Source of the DNA: Telmatactis stephensoni
Lineage: Eukaryota > Cnidaria > Anthozoa > Actiniaria > Isophelliidae
Assembly: GCA_029948255.1 (NCBI GenBank)
Contig: JALIZF010001671.1
Span: 62,001-126,000 of the forward strand
Direction: 5' to 3'
Length of the DNA stretch: 64,000 nucleotides
Made by a program: the position numbers and the translations under genes. The notes below the pieces were generated by a model, which saw only the letters and a program-made list of their open reading frames with translations, had not been told where the DNA came from and ran no database searches. This document shows, piece by piece, positions 21,881 through 32,878 of the stretch. Positions within the stretch are counted from its first letter, which is position 1. Every line of letters starts with the position of its first letter.

Positions 21881-22078
21881 AAAAAATCACATTTTTTTAT
21901 TGTCAGACAGAGAACATTTAAGAACCTGTACAGCCTTAACTGTGACCATTCCTTGGAAATTAAAAATATCTACAGTGTGTGAAGTGGACACAATCTACAT
22001 CAGTGTTATTGTTTGGACCAATAATGTTTGCTTTATTTGAACAGGTGTCAGAGTTTATCATAATTGAGCTTATAATAC

Positions 22079-23579
22079 CTACTTGAAATCAAAATTATCC
22101 CAGGTTATTCTTGGTTCTAATCCATTTGCAATATGTCCTTTTATAACTGTCACCAGGTTATTTCCCAAATCATTCAAGATTGCCAACCATGACTGATGTG
22201 ACTGTGATATTTTCAAGACATTTAGTCTCTTTAGTGTCTAGAAAATTGAAAACAATCAAATTGATTGCTAATAATATTATATTGCTATGAAGCAAATTAA
22301 AATGTAAAAATATGCTTTTTAATGCTTATAAAACTTTTACCATAAACAGACTATACCATGCAGTTTTATCATTTCAGAATCTTATGAAGTTCTTATTTTA
22401 ATACTTATTAATACTTAAGATGATGAGATGATAAAATTGTTTGTAATTCAGTGAAACTCAATTTCATATTTACCTTTTTTGTGCAGCCACCAATCCCCAG
22501 AATGATAGCTATCAGCTTTTGCACAAGACTTAACTGATTATTTCTAAGATTCATCAGTATTCCCCAAGCAGTACAAAGTGGTACACTCATAGAAGCTCCT
22601 GCTTCAAAACTTTTAGGAGCTGTTGGAACTCCAACTGCAACCAGAACATCATACACCTCAGGTGCCCTCTCCCTCAATTCAGCTAAAATGGTCTCCCATC
22701 TAAATTTCACTAAGTTGTTGAACGATGCTGCACCAGCTCTCAATACAGATGGTTTCCCCCTTTTTATCACACAAAGTTCTTGGCACTGTTGATCAATTCT
22801 TTCAATGTACTTTTTCCTTATTGCTATGTCTAGCTGTGGTATTGATAGAATAACATCTGCAATTGTTGAGGGCATAGGAGTGCAATAACAAATTTGCACA
22901 AGTTTCTTAATGTCAGGTACTTCAATAGGGTTCCTGTTGCATACAAGAAACTGAAAATAGAATACAATGAAATTAACAACAGAATTTCAAGTCTTTCTTG
23001 ACACCTTCCCTTTGTCTTTCATTATACATGTTTTTAACTCTATATTTTTTACCTCACCTTGGGGTCTCTAATACCAGATGTACATAGGATATGATCATTT
23101 TTGGTGGCAAGTTTCAAAGGTTGAATGTTCGGACGAGGAGCAATTGGAACTGGTCCAAATAGTGCTCTGGCACTTCGAACATCGGATCTGTCTGAAATTT
23201 TATTTCGTTCCTTCGTTGTTCTTTTCGTTTCTCGTTCATTTTGAGCACTTGGGGAATCTTCTTCCTTCGAAACTCTTTTACATGCCCCTGATTTACTCTC
23301 AAGAGCAGCGGTCTGATTTCTGTTGGACTGCTGTACAAGTTTCATAAACTTTTCCGTTGCTTCAAGCGATCGTTTACAGGATCGACATATTTTTCTTGGA
23401 TAATCTTCATTGGTAAAATTGATGCTTTGTCGATGGCAAATCAAAGAATTGATTCTTTCTCGAAGTTCATTAGTCAGACAGAGAGGATGGTTCTTTTCCT
23501 CGATGATATTATTACAACAAATACAGGTGTTTTTGGGGAATATTTTGAGCGTCGATTTTGTTGGAGTTATTCCCGCCAT
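22079..23579 (-). CDS. Uncharacterised three-exon gene with CxxC N-terminus (385 aa)
   Basis: Exons 23579-23058, 22950-22474 and 22237-22079 splice in phase (GT-AG) into 385 residues. The N-terminal part has CICCNN and later PRKICRSCKRSLEATEKFMKL, two cysteine pairs spaced like a ZAD-type zinc-binding module. The middle exon has LRAGAASFNNLVKFRWETILAELRERAPEVYDVL, a pattern I associate with an uncharacterised invertebrate family. The third exon ends ITWDNFDFK then a stop directly at what looks like a damaged donor (AAGTAGGT instead of AAGGTAGGT), so the gene is probably truncated relative to relatives. Function unknown. An in-frame ATG also exists at 23624. Confidence 0.55.
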
Positions 23580-23822
23580 ATTTTTCCCCTTTTCGCGGGT
23601 TTCTGCCCGCACCGCGTGAAACACGATTCAAGAGTCGTATGCAATACTTTTTATTAAAATGAACATGATATTTCTAGATATTTTAAAGAAAACTATTTTT
23701 ATAGCCGAATCGATTATTCTGCAACTGAAAAAAAAAGATTTTATATTTTAAAAATCGAAAAACTCTCAGATTTACACTACTCACAATTTTCGCGCCACTC
23801 TTTAGAAAGAACCGGAAATACT

Positions 23823-24236
23823 GTGTCAACCGGAAAACAAATGCACTGCTCAGTAGTTATGCATTTTGTTTGCTTATTACGCATTCCATTCCATAAACCA
23901 ATCAAATTTAAGCTTGATTTTCATATTACCAGGGCCTTCGATTTTTCCGTTGGAAAGCTGAGAAGGACCTGGGAACGAGGATGGGTTGCAGATTTAATTA
24001 TTAAATCAGTTTGCCAAAAAGCCCTTAAAGAAAGGCAGGAAGTAGTGGACATTCTAAAAAAAGATTTTAGCGTTAAAGCAAAACACTTAACTAGTCTCAA
24101 GCATTCCGAACTTCTTGAAGTACTTGCAAAAAAGATGCTAACAAAGAAATATGTTGTTTTGAAAAATAATGAAGTGGCATTGTGTGGTTTAACAAGATCA
24201 GACTTTGATGTACAGAAAAAACTGAAAAACACTTAA
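23823..24236 (+). CDS. Unknown ORF, possible exon fragment
   Basis: An open frame of 137 codons ending at the TTAA where the 4.56-kb element begins; the stop codon (TAA) is part of that TTAA. The C-terminal half is Lys-rich (KALKERQEVVDILKKDF, ELLEVLAKKMLTKK). A diverged copy of 24085-24165 reappears at 28794-28870, beyond the element. No family recognised; coding status uncertain. Confidence 0.3.
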   Translation: MSTGKQMHCSVVMHFVCLLRIPFHKPIKFKLDFHITRAFDFSVGKLRRTWERGWVADLIIKSVCQKALKERQEVVDILKKDFSVKAKHLTSLKHSELLEVLAKKMLTKKYVVLKNNEVALCGLTRSDFDVQKKLKNT

Positions 24237-25772
24237 GGTATCAGGGTACCCCTAGCGACCGGTGTGCGTTCAACTCTATATTGCGCCAAAACTTTTAGTC
24301 TAAACGACACGGCTCAAAAACCGCTGATTGGTCGAAATAAAATTGAACTGAATATGCGCACAAGCGTTTTCCGCTGAAATTTTGCAGGCTCGCAGAGAAA
24401 AAATGGCGGACGAAGGAGAATATTTTTTCAGTAGTTTCTTGCAAAATATGTTCACTTCATATATATTTTTAAGCCCAGAAGAACAATCATAGTTATAGCA
24501 TGATGTAAAGGAAAGAACAAGTTTTTAATAGCTTGTAAAGAAGTCGATAATATGAGGATCTTTAGCGGGAAAAGGTTAAACAAACTGTCTACGTAACAAA
24601 ACCAAAGGAGTGCCGCTGAACGAAGTTTTACCAAAGGAAAACATTGTTTTCAATCATTAGATGTCTTCTTAATTTCTTGAAAATATTCAGAGTGAAAGGT
24701 AATTGTTAGGATTTCTCAAGATAAATGATGGCAACGCAAGATCTTGGATTACAGGCGGTGTCTGCTGTTATATTTGGAGCGATGAAGGGGAATCGAATTA
24801 GTGAAGGTAAGGTTTAAGTGAGCTGTGTGTGGAAAACATTACACCTTACAATATTTTAAGTTTGTGTATGAAAACAATACGAAATATATAATACATGTGT
24901 AAGTAGCAACGATTTCAAGGTGTTGGGTTGTGTTGCAACTGCCCTGCCATACTGCTTTGTTTTACTTTTATTTGGTGCATTTTGTCACACTTTACAACAC
25001 AACTTAATAAGTTTGATTGCAGAAATTCATACTGATTAAAACAATATCATATGATAAAAGATGGTATCAGGGACAAATTTTAGCATGGGGATAATTGGCT
25101 AAATTAAGCTGGGTTTTCAGTTGAGTCAAACAGAGCTGACAATACCCTAGTTGGCCTATTTGGAATCACATCCTCTTCATTTTTGATGTACTTTTCTTGA
25201 TTCATTTATTTGATATCACTCATTAGGCAGTCATAGGCTGATGTGTGAATAATGTATGGATTCCATCCATTCACTCCAATTTCATTGTTTAATTCCAATG
25301 TTTGTACAGTTTTCCTCTGCAAAGTTCATTTATAAAGTAGCTTTACATTCTGAGTTTCGCTTTGTTCTGTTAGTCAGTCACTTACACTTGACTTGAATCA
25401 GTTGACAAAAAGCCACACTTATCATCAATGTTTTGGACTGGTCACAGTCTTATTCTTGTTTGCATTGATTGAAATAAACATTTTCATGTTTCTAGGTATT
25501 TGTTTTGGTCAACAATTCACAAAGCAGTACATAATATTCATTCAAAATTTGGTGTTGTGAAAGAATTTAATGATTATATTTATTTATATTCTCCTTATAG
25601 GTCAGTTGCTCCTTTTGAGTTCATAGCTGCAAGAGAAACGGAGTGTGTTGCTAGAGAGAAATCTTGTAGATTCCCTTTGTCAATAAAAAAATCAATGGAT
25701 GGCTTTCCTTATTACTTTACTTACTTTAATAGTTTCCATAGTAATCCACAATAATACTATGGGGAAAAATCC

Positions 25773-26162
25773 CGGGGGGGGGACTCCGATCGTACATGGA
25801 CGGGGATGCTCGTTGTACCTTTTAGGGGTCAAAATCTGCAATCTGGTACCTTTTAGGGTGTTTCAGACTAATTGGACTACCAGAGACATGACTGGTACCT
25901 TTTAGGGACTGTTTTGGGGTAAATAAACTACCTAAAATAAGCATGAAAGAGACAATTTTGTTGATCTGAACTGAATCTTCAAATTACATTGATAACAAAG
26001 TGTTTCATTGCTTTAACTCTTTATTATTGTTTTTGAATTGGTACCTTTTAGGGGTAGAAATGAATTGTTGCCACTCCCACTCAGGTACCTTTTAGGGGTC
26101 ATTTTCAAAATTTCCGACAAGCATCCCTGTCCTCTTATATTATAGGAGTCCCCCCCCCCCCC
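25773..26162. mobile_element. 390-bp MITE with five GGTACCTTTTAGGG motifs
   Basis: Ends CGGGGGGGGGACTCC and GGAGTCCCCCCCCCC are inverted and flanked by a 13-bp direct repeat TGGGGAAAAATCC (25760-25772, 26163-26175). GTACCTTTTAGGG occurs five times inside (about 25817, 25849, 25894, 26042, 26087). The long target duplication is unusual for a DNA transposon. A decayed relative may lie near 50255-50300. Confidence 0.7.
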
Positions 26163-26175
26163 TGGGGAAAAATCC

Positions 26176-27800
26176 TGAACAGGAATGAGCTTATCTAACA
26201 AGTAGGCTAACCCATTTGCACAGAAACAGACTGACAGACAAACACAAACAAACAAACACACAAACAGACAGACAGACAAACAACAAACTAACAAAGATAA
26301 AATAAACTCAAATAAAAAATAAATAGATAAATATATAAAAACTAGTACTGTTAATGCAGTGTCTCACCATTCTCCAATTAGCACTTAGATAAGAGGTAAG
26401 AGATAACTTGAATGCTGATTGGATGATTGCTCAGGTGAAAATAGGCAAATACATTATAACTGCACGGTCATACTTTTGAGATTTGCACTGTAACTACAAT
26501 ATTACATCATGTACATATGTGTATTATTAGCTGTCACCAACTTCCCATGTACATGTAATTACAGGTTAAGAGAAGAAATCTGTGGATTGTTTAAAAAAAT
26601 AAGAAAGAGAGCCTTCTGAACTTTTTTATTTTGAAATTCTTGCTATTATGTATTTTGAAATTCTTGCTATTATGCTACTATGTATTTCTCACATCAGTCA
26701 TATTTGTCTTAGGCCCTGTTTTCATGAAAGAAGGGGGCTATTGGTATAGTGTAGAGAAAGGCTTTTGCTAAAGTTTATAATACCACCATTACAATCAATT
26801 CCTACATGAAAGGACAAAATTTTCCATCTTGGTTTTTGTTGTTGTTGTTGTTGTTTTCAAACCTGAACATAACCTTGGCTAAGCAGCCTACCCCACCTTT
26901 AAATATTCACATGATAAATGTGTCCCTAGCTAATAGGGCTACCCTATCCACCCACCCCCCTCCACCCTTACCAAGACCAAAATTATGTTAGATCAAGAAC
27001 TAAAATAGAAAATATGCTCAGCCTTTTGTATTTTTAGGTAGGTTATTCATGGTACTTGCATTGGATCAGAAATATGAAAGATGATCATTAAAATCCAAAA
27101 CAAATACATTCAAAAATAGAAATGTAAGAGGAAATACATATTTCAGTTTCATACATTTTTTTTGTTTTTTGCTATATGACAATGTGAATTACCATTATAA
27201 AACAAGAACTGTGCTTTAACAAAAGGGCTCCCTAATATACCAGCTTTCAAATGAAATTGAGAATCTAAATTTCAGAACTGGATAATTCAGTGCACCATCA
27301 TGCAGTTTATCAGAAAAAAAGACACCAATATTGAATTGGCTATATAAGTTGCAAGCCTGGCCAAGTGTTAAAAATATAATCCAGGGCTTCATAGAAATAA
27401 AAAGGTGTCACTTATTCACTAAATCTTAAGTGTAGGGTGTTCAGGAAATGTAGTCTGCCTTTGGCAGAGATAACCAGACTTTACTTGCAGATAAAAAGAA
27501 GTCATATCGATTAAAAAAAAGTCATTTTTGATATAGTTGTAGGTAAGGTCCTTAAAAGTAATTTAAGCGTGTTAGAATCCTTATGTCTGTAAACATGACC
27601 TTATTTCTGGCAAAACTGTGACCTGCTGTCGATATGCGGAAATCGTCGACACTTGTGAAGTTGTCCTTGTTTACCACCCATAATTTTGCAAATCGTCAAG
27701 TGTAGTATACCTTTCAGTCACACCGAAAGAAAGATAAGGACCAGCTCTTCCCCTGAGAGTGATTTCCAATATCATAAGGTCTCTTCCGGCTGGGTATTTA
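26176..27800. other. Interior of TTAA element, no gene seen
   Basis: AT-rich sequence with short CAGA/CAAA-rich and (TTG)n stretches (26220-26290, 26835-26860). No supported coding region. Confidence 0.4.
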
Positions 27801-28797
27801 AGCAGTAAACATCGTGTTGATTCAAGAAATTTCGTCTGCCATTTTGTTTTTGAAAATTCTAGTCTTACTCGCGCATGCGCAGCAGTTTTTGAGCCGTGTC
27901 AGTCTAAACCCCATTAAAGTAAACATTTTTAGAAAGCTGAATAAATGTAGAAACTATTTCTATTATTTTTATCGTAAAATAATTTTTTTCCTTTTAGGTT
28001 AGAGCGAATTATTCAAATTTTCATCAAGGTGTCTTCGCGGAGTTCCCGGTCAATCAATATTGATCCGAAAACAATGTTTACTATCTTTCTGAGATCATGA
28101 GATATCACTTGTCAAAAGTGTGTCTCAGATTTTTGATTAGTTGCCCCATTGTTCTGTTATACGTTCCTAAAGTTACAACACCGCCAAAATAGCTGTATCC
28201 GATACAAAACAGACGATAACTTTGGAATGGAGCAAAAAATCGAAAATCAAGAACAACTATTGAGGATGACCTCTGCCAAATTTCAGATAAATCCATTAAA
28301 ATCCCTTTGACCGGGAACTCAAAATACACAGCTAATTGAATGTAAATTCACTTCCGAGAAAAACGCAAAAATGTGTTTTGGAGCCAAGACGCGGGTTTGT
28401 TGATACAAGGGGATTATAACACCTCATAATCTTGCTTGATGACAGCTGAAGTAAAGGGCAACCAAAATCTTGTTACGTTTCCCACACAAATGGCGGGAAG
28501 TCAAGGCAATTTGATCTCACTGAACTTTGGCTCTTGTTGAATAATCTTTTTACAAAGGTTTCAAATATATTCTTCACCGACAAGCTCTCTTGATGGCAGG
28601 TCAATTGACAAGTGATGTCAACAGATAATTGACAGGGATTAAGCCAGAAAAAAGTTTTTCGCTTATAACTCGCTAATAAAAATCGCTAGTGAAACAATTT
28701 TTTCACTAAATCATAGCTTATTGTATATTCTATCAGAAAATGTAAAAAAGTAAAAATCGACCCTTTTGAGAAACTTTGGGGTACCCTGATACCTTAA

Positions 28798-29640
28798 CTA
28801 GTCTCAAACATTCCCCACTTGTTGAAGTACTTGGGAAAAAGATGCTAAAAAGAAATGTCGTTCCCATATATATAGTCTATAGATGAGAGTATTATATTGA
28901 AAGTCTGTACATTAATGCTTGTTGGCATAGCTTGAGTTTTTGTACTACAGTATAGTTCATGTGCTTAATAGAAAAGGAGCAACATGTCAAACAGCAAATG
29001 TTTAACTGATAAAGTTGAAATTTTAATATGTGATTTACGAACAACAGTCTTGTTTTAAAGAAAATTACTGATCTGTTAATTGCAACAGGTATATAATTTT
29101 AAGTATGTTAAAAGAATGCATGTTTTTGGCATGTACTGTTGAGTTTTAAACTAGTCAAAAAGCTAGCTAGTGAAATTAGCCAAAAAGAAATATGAGGTCA
29201 TGAATTCATGTAACTCCAGACTTCATTTGGAGAACATAGTGACTTTAGTAGTATTTAGTATGTTGTACAAACTTATAATTGTATGTATATGTCAATACAC
29301 CACCTTTCATAATTATCTGACCTCAACAAACCTCAATAGCATCCCATTCAATTTAACTTCAATTAAATAGTACGTAATATGGCTTTAATTAGTTTCAAAA
29401 GCAACATGTTTTGTGTACAACCAATTATCTGGATATTTTATTGAAGGAAGAGGTCATGACAGGTGCTGTATAAATTATGACAATATAGCATGCAGTGATT
29501 GAAATAATAAATTAGATTTATCTGTGACATAAAAGAACAGACTTTCATGTGAAGAAAAAAACTAACTTCGTTCTTTATTTATTAAATACTGTTTATTGTT
29601 GCTGTTTTCTTGGATTTTTGTTTTATATCTATAGGACTGG
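28798..29640. other. AT-rich spacer with partial flank duplication
   Basis: Starts with a diverged copy of 24090-24165 (CTAGTCTCAAACATTCC..). The rest is AT-rich without recognised genes. Confidence 0.45.
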
Positions 29641-29649
29641 GATTCTGAA

Positions 29650-30360
29650 CAAGCATAGCTAGCACCATTATGAAAATTATTTGCATTCTAGAACTGGGAA
29701 TATCATGAAAACATTTAGACTGAAATTTTTTTTGATACTTTTGCATTATTGGGACAACTTGCTAAAGATGGGATTTCTGTGAATATGATGACTGTAATGA
29801 AACCCAGTTTTGGGTTTATACTGAGACAACTTTCCTCAAAATGGGATTTTACTAGGAATATGATGACTACATAAAAAAAAACAGTTTTGGGTTTATATTG
29901 GGACAACTTTCCTCAAAATTGGATTTTACTGGGAATATGATGATTGCATGAAAACCCAGTTTGAGGTTTATATTGGGACAACTCTTTCCTCAAAATGGGA
30001 TTTTACTGGGAATATGATGATTGCATGAAAACCCAGTTTGGGGTTTATATTGGGACAACTCTTTCCTCAAAATGGGATTTTACTGGGAATATGATGACTA
30101 CATAAAAACCCAGTTTGGGGTTTATATTGGGACAACTCTTTCCTCAAAATGGGATTTTACTGGGAATATGATGACAACATAAAAACCCAGTTTGGGCTGT
30201 ATATTGGGACAACGATTTCCCAAAACTGGGATTTTTCTGAGAATATTTTGACCCAAGATTGGTAGCACTTTTCCAATTTTGGGAAATACCAAAGGAAACC
30301 GCAAAATATCCCAATAACTTCCCTTTTTTCCCCCAAATTGGAAAATCAGAATTTTTTTCC
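29650..30360 (-). mobile_element. Minisatellite-bearing element 3 (77-bp array)
   Basis: On the minus strand it begins CACAGGAAAAAAATTC near 30360, matching the start of elements 1 and 2, and lies directly inside the BEL/Pao coding frame. A leader made of TTGGGA/TCCCAA words is followed by about six copies of a 77-bp unit (unit marks at 29841, 29918, 29995, 30072, 30149, 30225) containing GGGATTTTACTGGGAATATG and AAAACCCAGTTTGGGG. Confidence 0.7.
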
Positions 30361-30787
30361 TGTGTGGGCCAGTGGTTCCTGTGGCTGTCCTCACTCTTAA
30401 TGATCACCAGGTCATCGACCTTCAGGTTTGGCTTGATGGCTTGCCACTTGGTTCGATGTTGGAGATTCTGTAAGTACTCCTTGCGCCATCTGGTCCAGAA
30501 TTGGTCGGCCAAATACTGGCTTCTTCTCCAACGTCTCCTGGAGTATAGATCTTCTGGGGCAAAGTCCCCAGGTGGTGGCTTGAGGGGTCGTTCCTTTAAT
30601 GTCAATAGCATTGATAGAGTGAGGGGTTGGGGCTCATCTGCATCTGATGGTATGGTTGTGATTGGACGAGAGTTCACGATAGATGTCACTTCAGCCATTA
30701 AGGTTGACAGTAGCTCGTGTGTAAGCTGGGAACTCCCGATCTGTGCTAACATTCCGTTGAGAACACTACGGATGGTACGGATTTAGC
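30361..30787 (-). pseudogene. BEL/Pao retrotransposon integrase C-terminal fragment
   Basis: Minus-strand frame with MLAQIGSSQLTHELLSTLMA, VTSIVNSRPITT, PSMLL-like LTLSMLLTLKERPL, PPPGDFAPEDLYSRRRW and FWTRWRKEYLQNLQHRTKW, the integrase end plus DUF5641 of BEL/Pao elements. It is a fragment: no RT, gag or LTR is adjacent. The frame runs into element 3 at about 30360 (SHRNHWP then foreign sequence). Confidence 0.85.
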
Positions 30788-31107
30788 ATTACCAAACTCC
30801 TCCAAAGTGAGACAAACAATGGCATTGCATCACAGTCTACAGATAACACATTAACAATTGCAATTTGCCTGATAAATATCAGATCTCTTAGAAAACACAG
30901 CATTGATGTTAGACTTGATCAAAATATTATGAACAGTAATATCATTGCCTTTACAGAAACACAGCTACTATCTAATGATAATGACAGGGAAATACGAAAT
31001 TACTTGCATCCATTTTTGCTACATAGACAAGGTCACCCTACAGACAAATACTCAAGTCTAGCAGTATGCACTAAACAAAATATTGTCATTACACAACAGC
31101 AATATTT

Positions 31108-32002
31108 TAATACAATAATAATAATAATAATTTAAGATTTCTGAAGCGCCTTATACCAGGCTCTAAGGCGCTTTACATAACACAAAAAAGGACTCTGTCA
31201 AAAGATATTTATATTAAAAATTAAAAAGAAAGAAAATTAATCAATCTTGCCAAGGTGATAAAAAAGAAAATGTAGAAAAATATATAAAAACCTAAGCCAT
31301 GACAAAGTCACTAATGAAGTCAGTTATATGCTAAGCAAAACAAATATGTTTTCAATTTAGATTTAAACTTGTTCAAGCTTTCACTTGATCTTATTTCATA
31401 AGGCACAGAGTTCCACAATTTAGGGGCGGTGACGCTGAAGGCCCGGTCTCCATAAGTAACAGTGTTAGTACTTGGAACCTTGAGCAGTAACTGGTTTCAG
31501 GAACGTAAGGAGCGTGCAGGAGTATATCTTTCCAATAAATCCACGATGTAAACAGGTGCAAATCCACTGAGAGCTTTATAAGTAATGACCAAAATCTTGA
31601 AAACTATACAGTACTTGACAGGAAGCCAATGAAGCTGTTTCATAAGAGGAGTAACATGGTCATACTTTCTCTGGTTGCAGATGAGTTTAGCTGGACAGTT
31701 CTGTACCAACTGAATTTTATTAATAAGTAAACTGTAGAGTAGTGAGTTACAGTTGTGAAGCTTACAAGTAATGAAAGCATGAACCAGGGTCTTGGTACTG
31801 TCAACAGAAAGGTATTTCCTTATATGAGATATATTGTGTAAATGAAAAAAGGACGACTTGCAGATAGCATTAACTTGGGATTCATAGCTCATGTATTTGT
31901 CAAAAATCACACCAATGCTCTTGACAGAATCAGAATTACTAGTACTTAGATCACCAGGTTGACTAGAGTCAAATGACATGTAAATTTGTGTATCATCTAC
32001 AA
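31108..32002 (-). pseudogene. 5'-truncated CR1/L2-like non-LTR element, reversed
   Basis: Minus strand: reverse transcriptase motif C is present as VDDTQIYMSF (near 31975-32000), then the C-terminal region SKSIGVIFD-like, SISHIRKYL and RKYDHVTPLMKQLHWLPV typical of CR1/L2 elements. Everything upstream of motif C is missing. The 3' end has a hairpin (AAGCGCCTTA..TAAGGCGCTT, 31148-31175) and an (AAT)n-type tail at 31110-31132. Confidence 0.8.
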
Positions 32003-32274
32003 TAAGGGAGCATTCATTTTTTAGGAGGGGGGTGGGCCAGAGGAATTGCAGGAATCAAACACACAAAAAATGCAAGCCCCCACGGTAAGGAATTGAACTA
32101 TATTGATGACCCACCCCACTTACAAATATGAAAATAGGGTCCCAAGACCTGGTTTAACTTTCAGAAAAACATGACCCACCCCATTTCATAGAGTAAATTT
32201 CTTATGGCCCACCCCTCAATTCCTCCGGGTCCCCCCCCCCCCCCCCCCCCCTCCTAAAAAATGAATGCTCCCTA
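32003..32274. mobile_element. 272-bp MITE with poly-C core
   Basis: Ends TAAGGGAGCATTCATTTTTTAGGAGG-type (32003) and its inverted copy at 32251-32274 (CCTCCTAAAAAATGAATGC). The interior includes a run of about 21 C. It separates the reversed non-LTR fragment from the resumed endonuclease fragment. Confidence 0.75.
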
Positions 32275-32878
32275 AACAGCTTAAAAGTTGATGTACTTGA
32301 GAATAATACACTGCAAACACTATCATTACTTATTTTGTATCACAACAAATCTACTAATTTCCTAGAATATACCACCAACAGCACATGTTCTGAATAACTC
32401 TGATATTGACATAGTGCTTGGAGATTTCAATGTCAATTATTTTAACAACAATGACATAAACCCAATTTACTCAATGATGAAATCTCTCAATTATACTCAA
32501 ATTATACAGCAGCCTACTTTTGTTTTTTTCAGGGAGCTTGCTGGATCAAATCTATGTCAACCTATCAAAATTTGACATTGCTGGAAACAATGTAATAAGT
32601 GTCTATTATTCTGACCAGGATATGCTAAAAGTACTTATCAAGCACAAAAAACAATGATTGTTTGAATATCTACAAAGAATAGGTGAAAATAAAACTGCTA
32701 GAACATTTTTGAAAAAGCATTCCAAGTATAGAAACTTGTATATAGACTTTAGAATTTCTATTATAAATAATTTGCATGTTTTAAAGTAATTCTGTGTATT
32801 TTCTTATTAATTATAAATCAAGCAGGTCCATTCTTACAGGCACCTTTTCCAAATTTTCGAGTTTCACCTTTAGGGGTT

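Larger units (their letters stand above)
24237..28793. mobile_element. 4.56-kb element with 16-bp perfect TIRs and TTAA duplication
   Basis: GGTATCAGGGTACCCC at 24237-24252 and its exact complement at 28778-28793 are each flanked by TTAA. TTAA duplications are made by piggyBac and Kolobok-type transposases (family knowledge). No transposase is evident. A possible first exon reads MMATQDLGLQAVSAVIFGAM from about 24722 with a donor (GAAG|GTAAGG). A subterminal inverted pair (CGACACGGCTCAAAAACCG near 24308 with CAGTTTTTGAGCCGTGTC near 27882) shows an internal palindrome. A GC-rich MITE is nested at 25773. Confidence 0.7.
30840..32640 (+). pseudogene. Non-LTR endonuclease (EEP) fragment, split by insertions
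   Basis: Plus-strand pieces at 30855-31107 (INIRSLRKHSI, IIAFTETQL) and about 32275-32640 (DIVLGDFNVNYF, LDQIYVNLS, SDQD) belong to one apurinic-type endonuclease domain of a non-LTR retrotransposon. Motifs N-RS, TET and GDFN are visible; the usual SDH reads SDQ. Frameshifts abound. Between the pieces lie a reversed non-LTR fragment and a MITE. Confidence 0.7.

Noticed and set aside
21714..22040. Repeated CIVLY ORFs
   Set aside because: Translations of (TTGTA)n; no gene.
26013..26294. Minus ORF with CLSVCLFVCLFVC
   Set aside because: Low-complexity CAGA/CAAA repeat translated; no gene.
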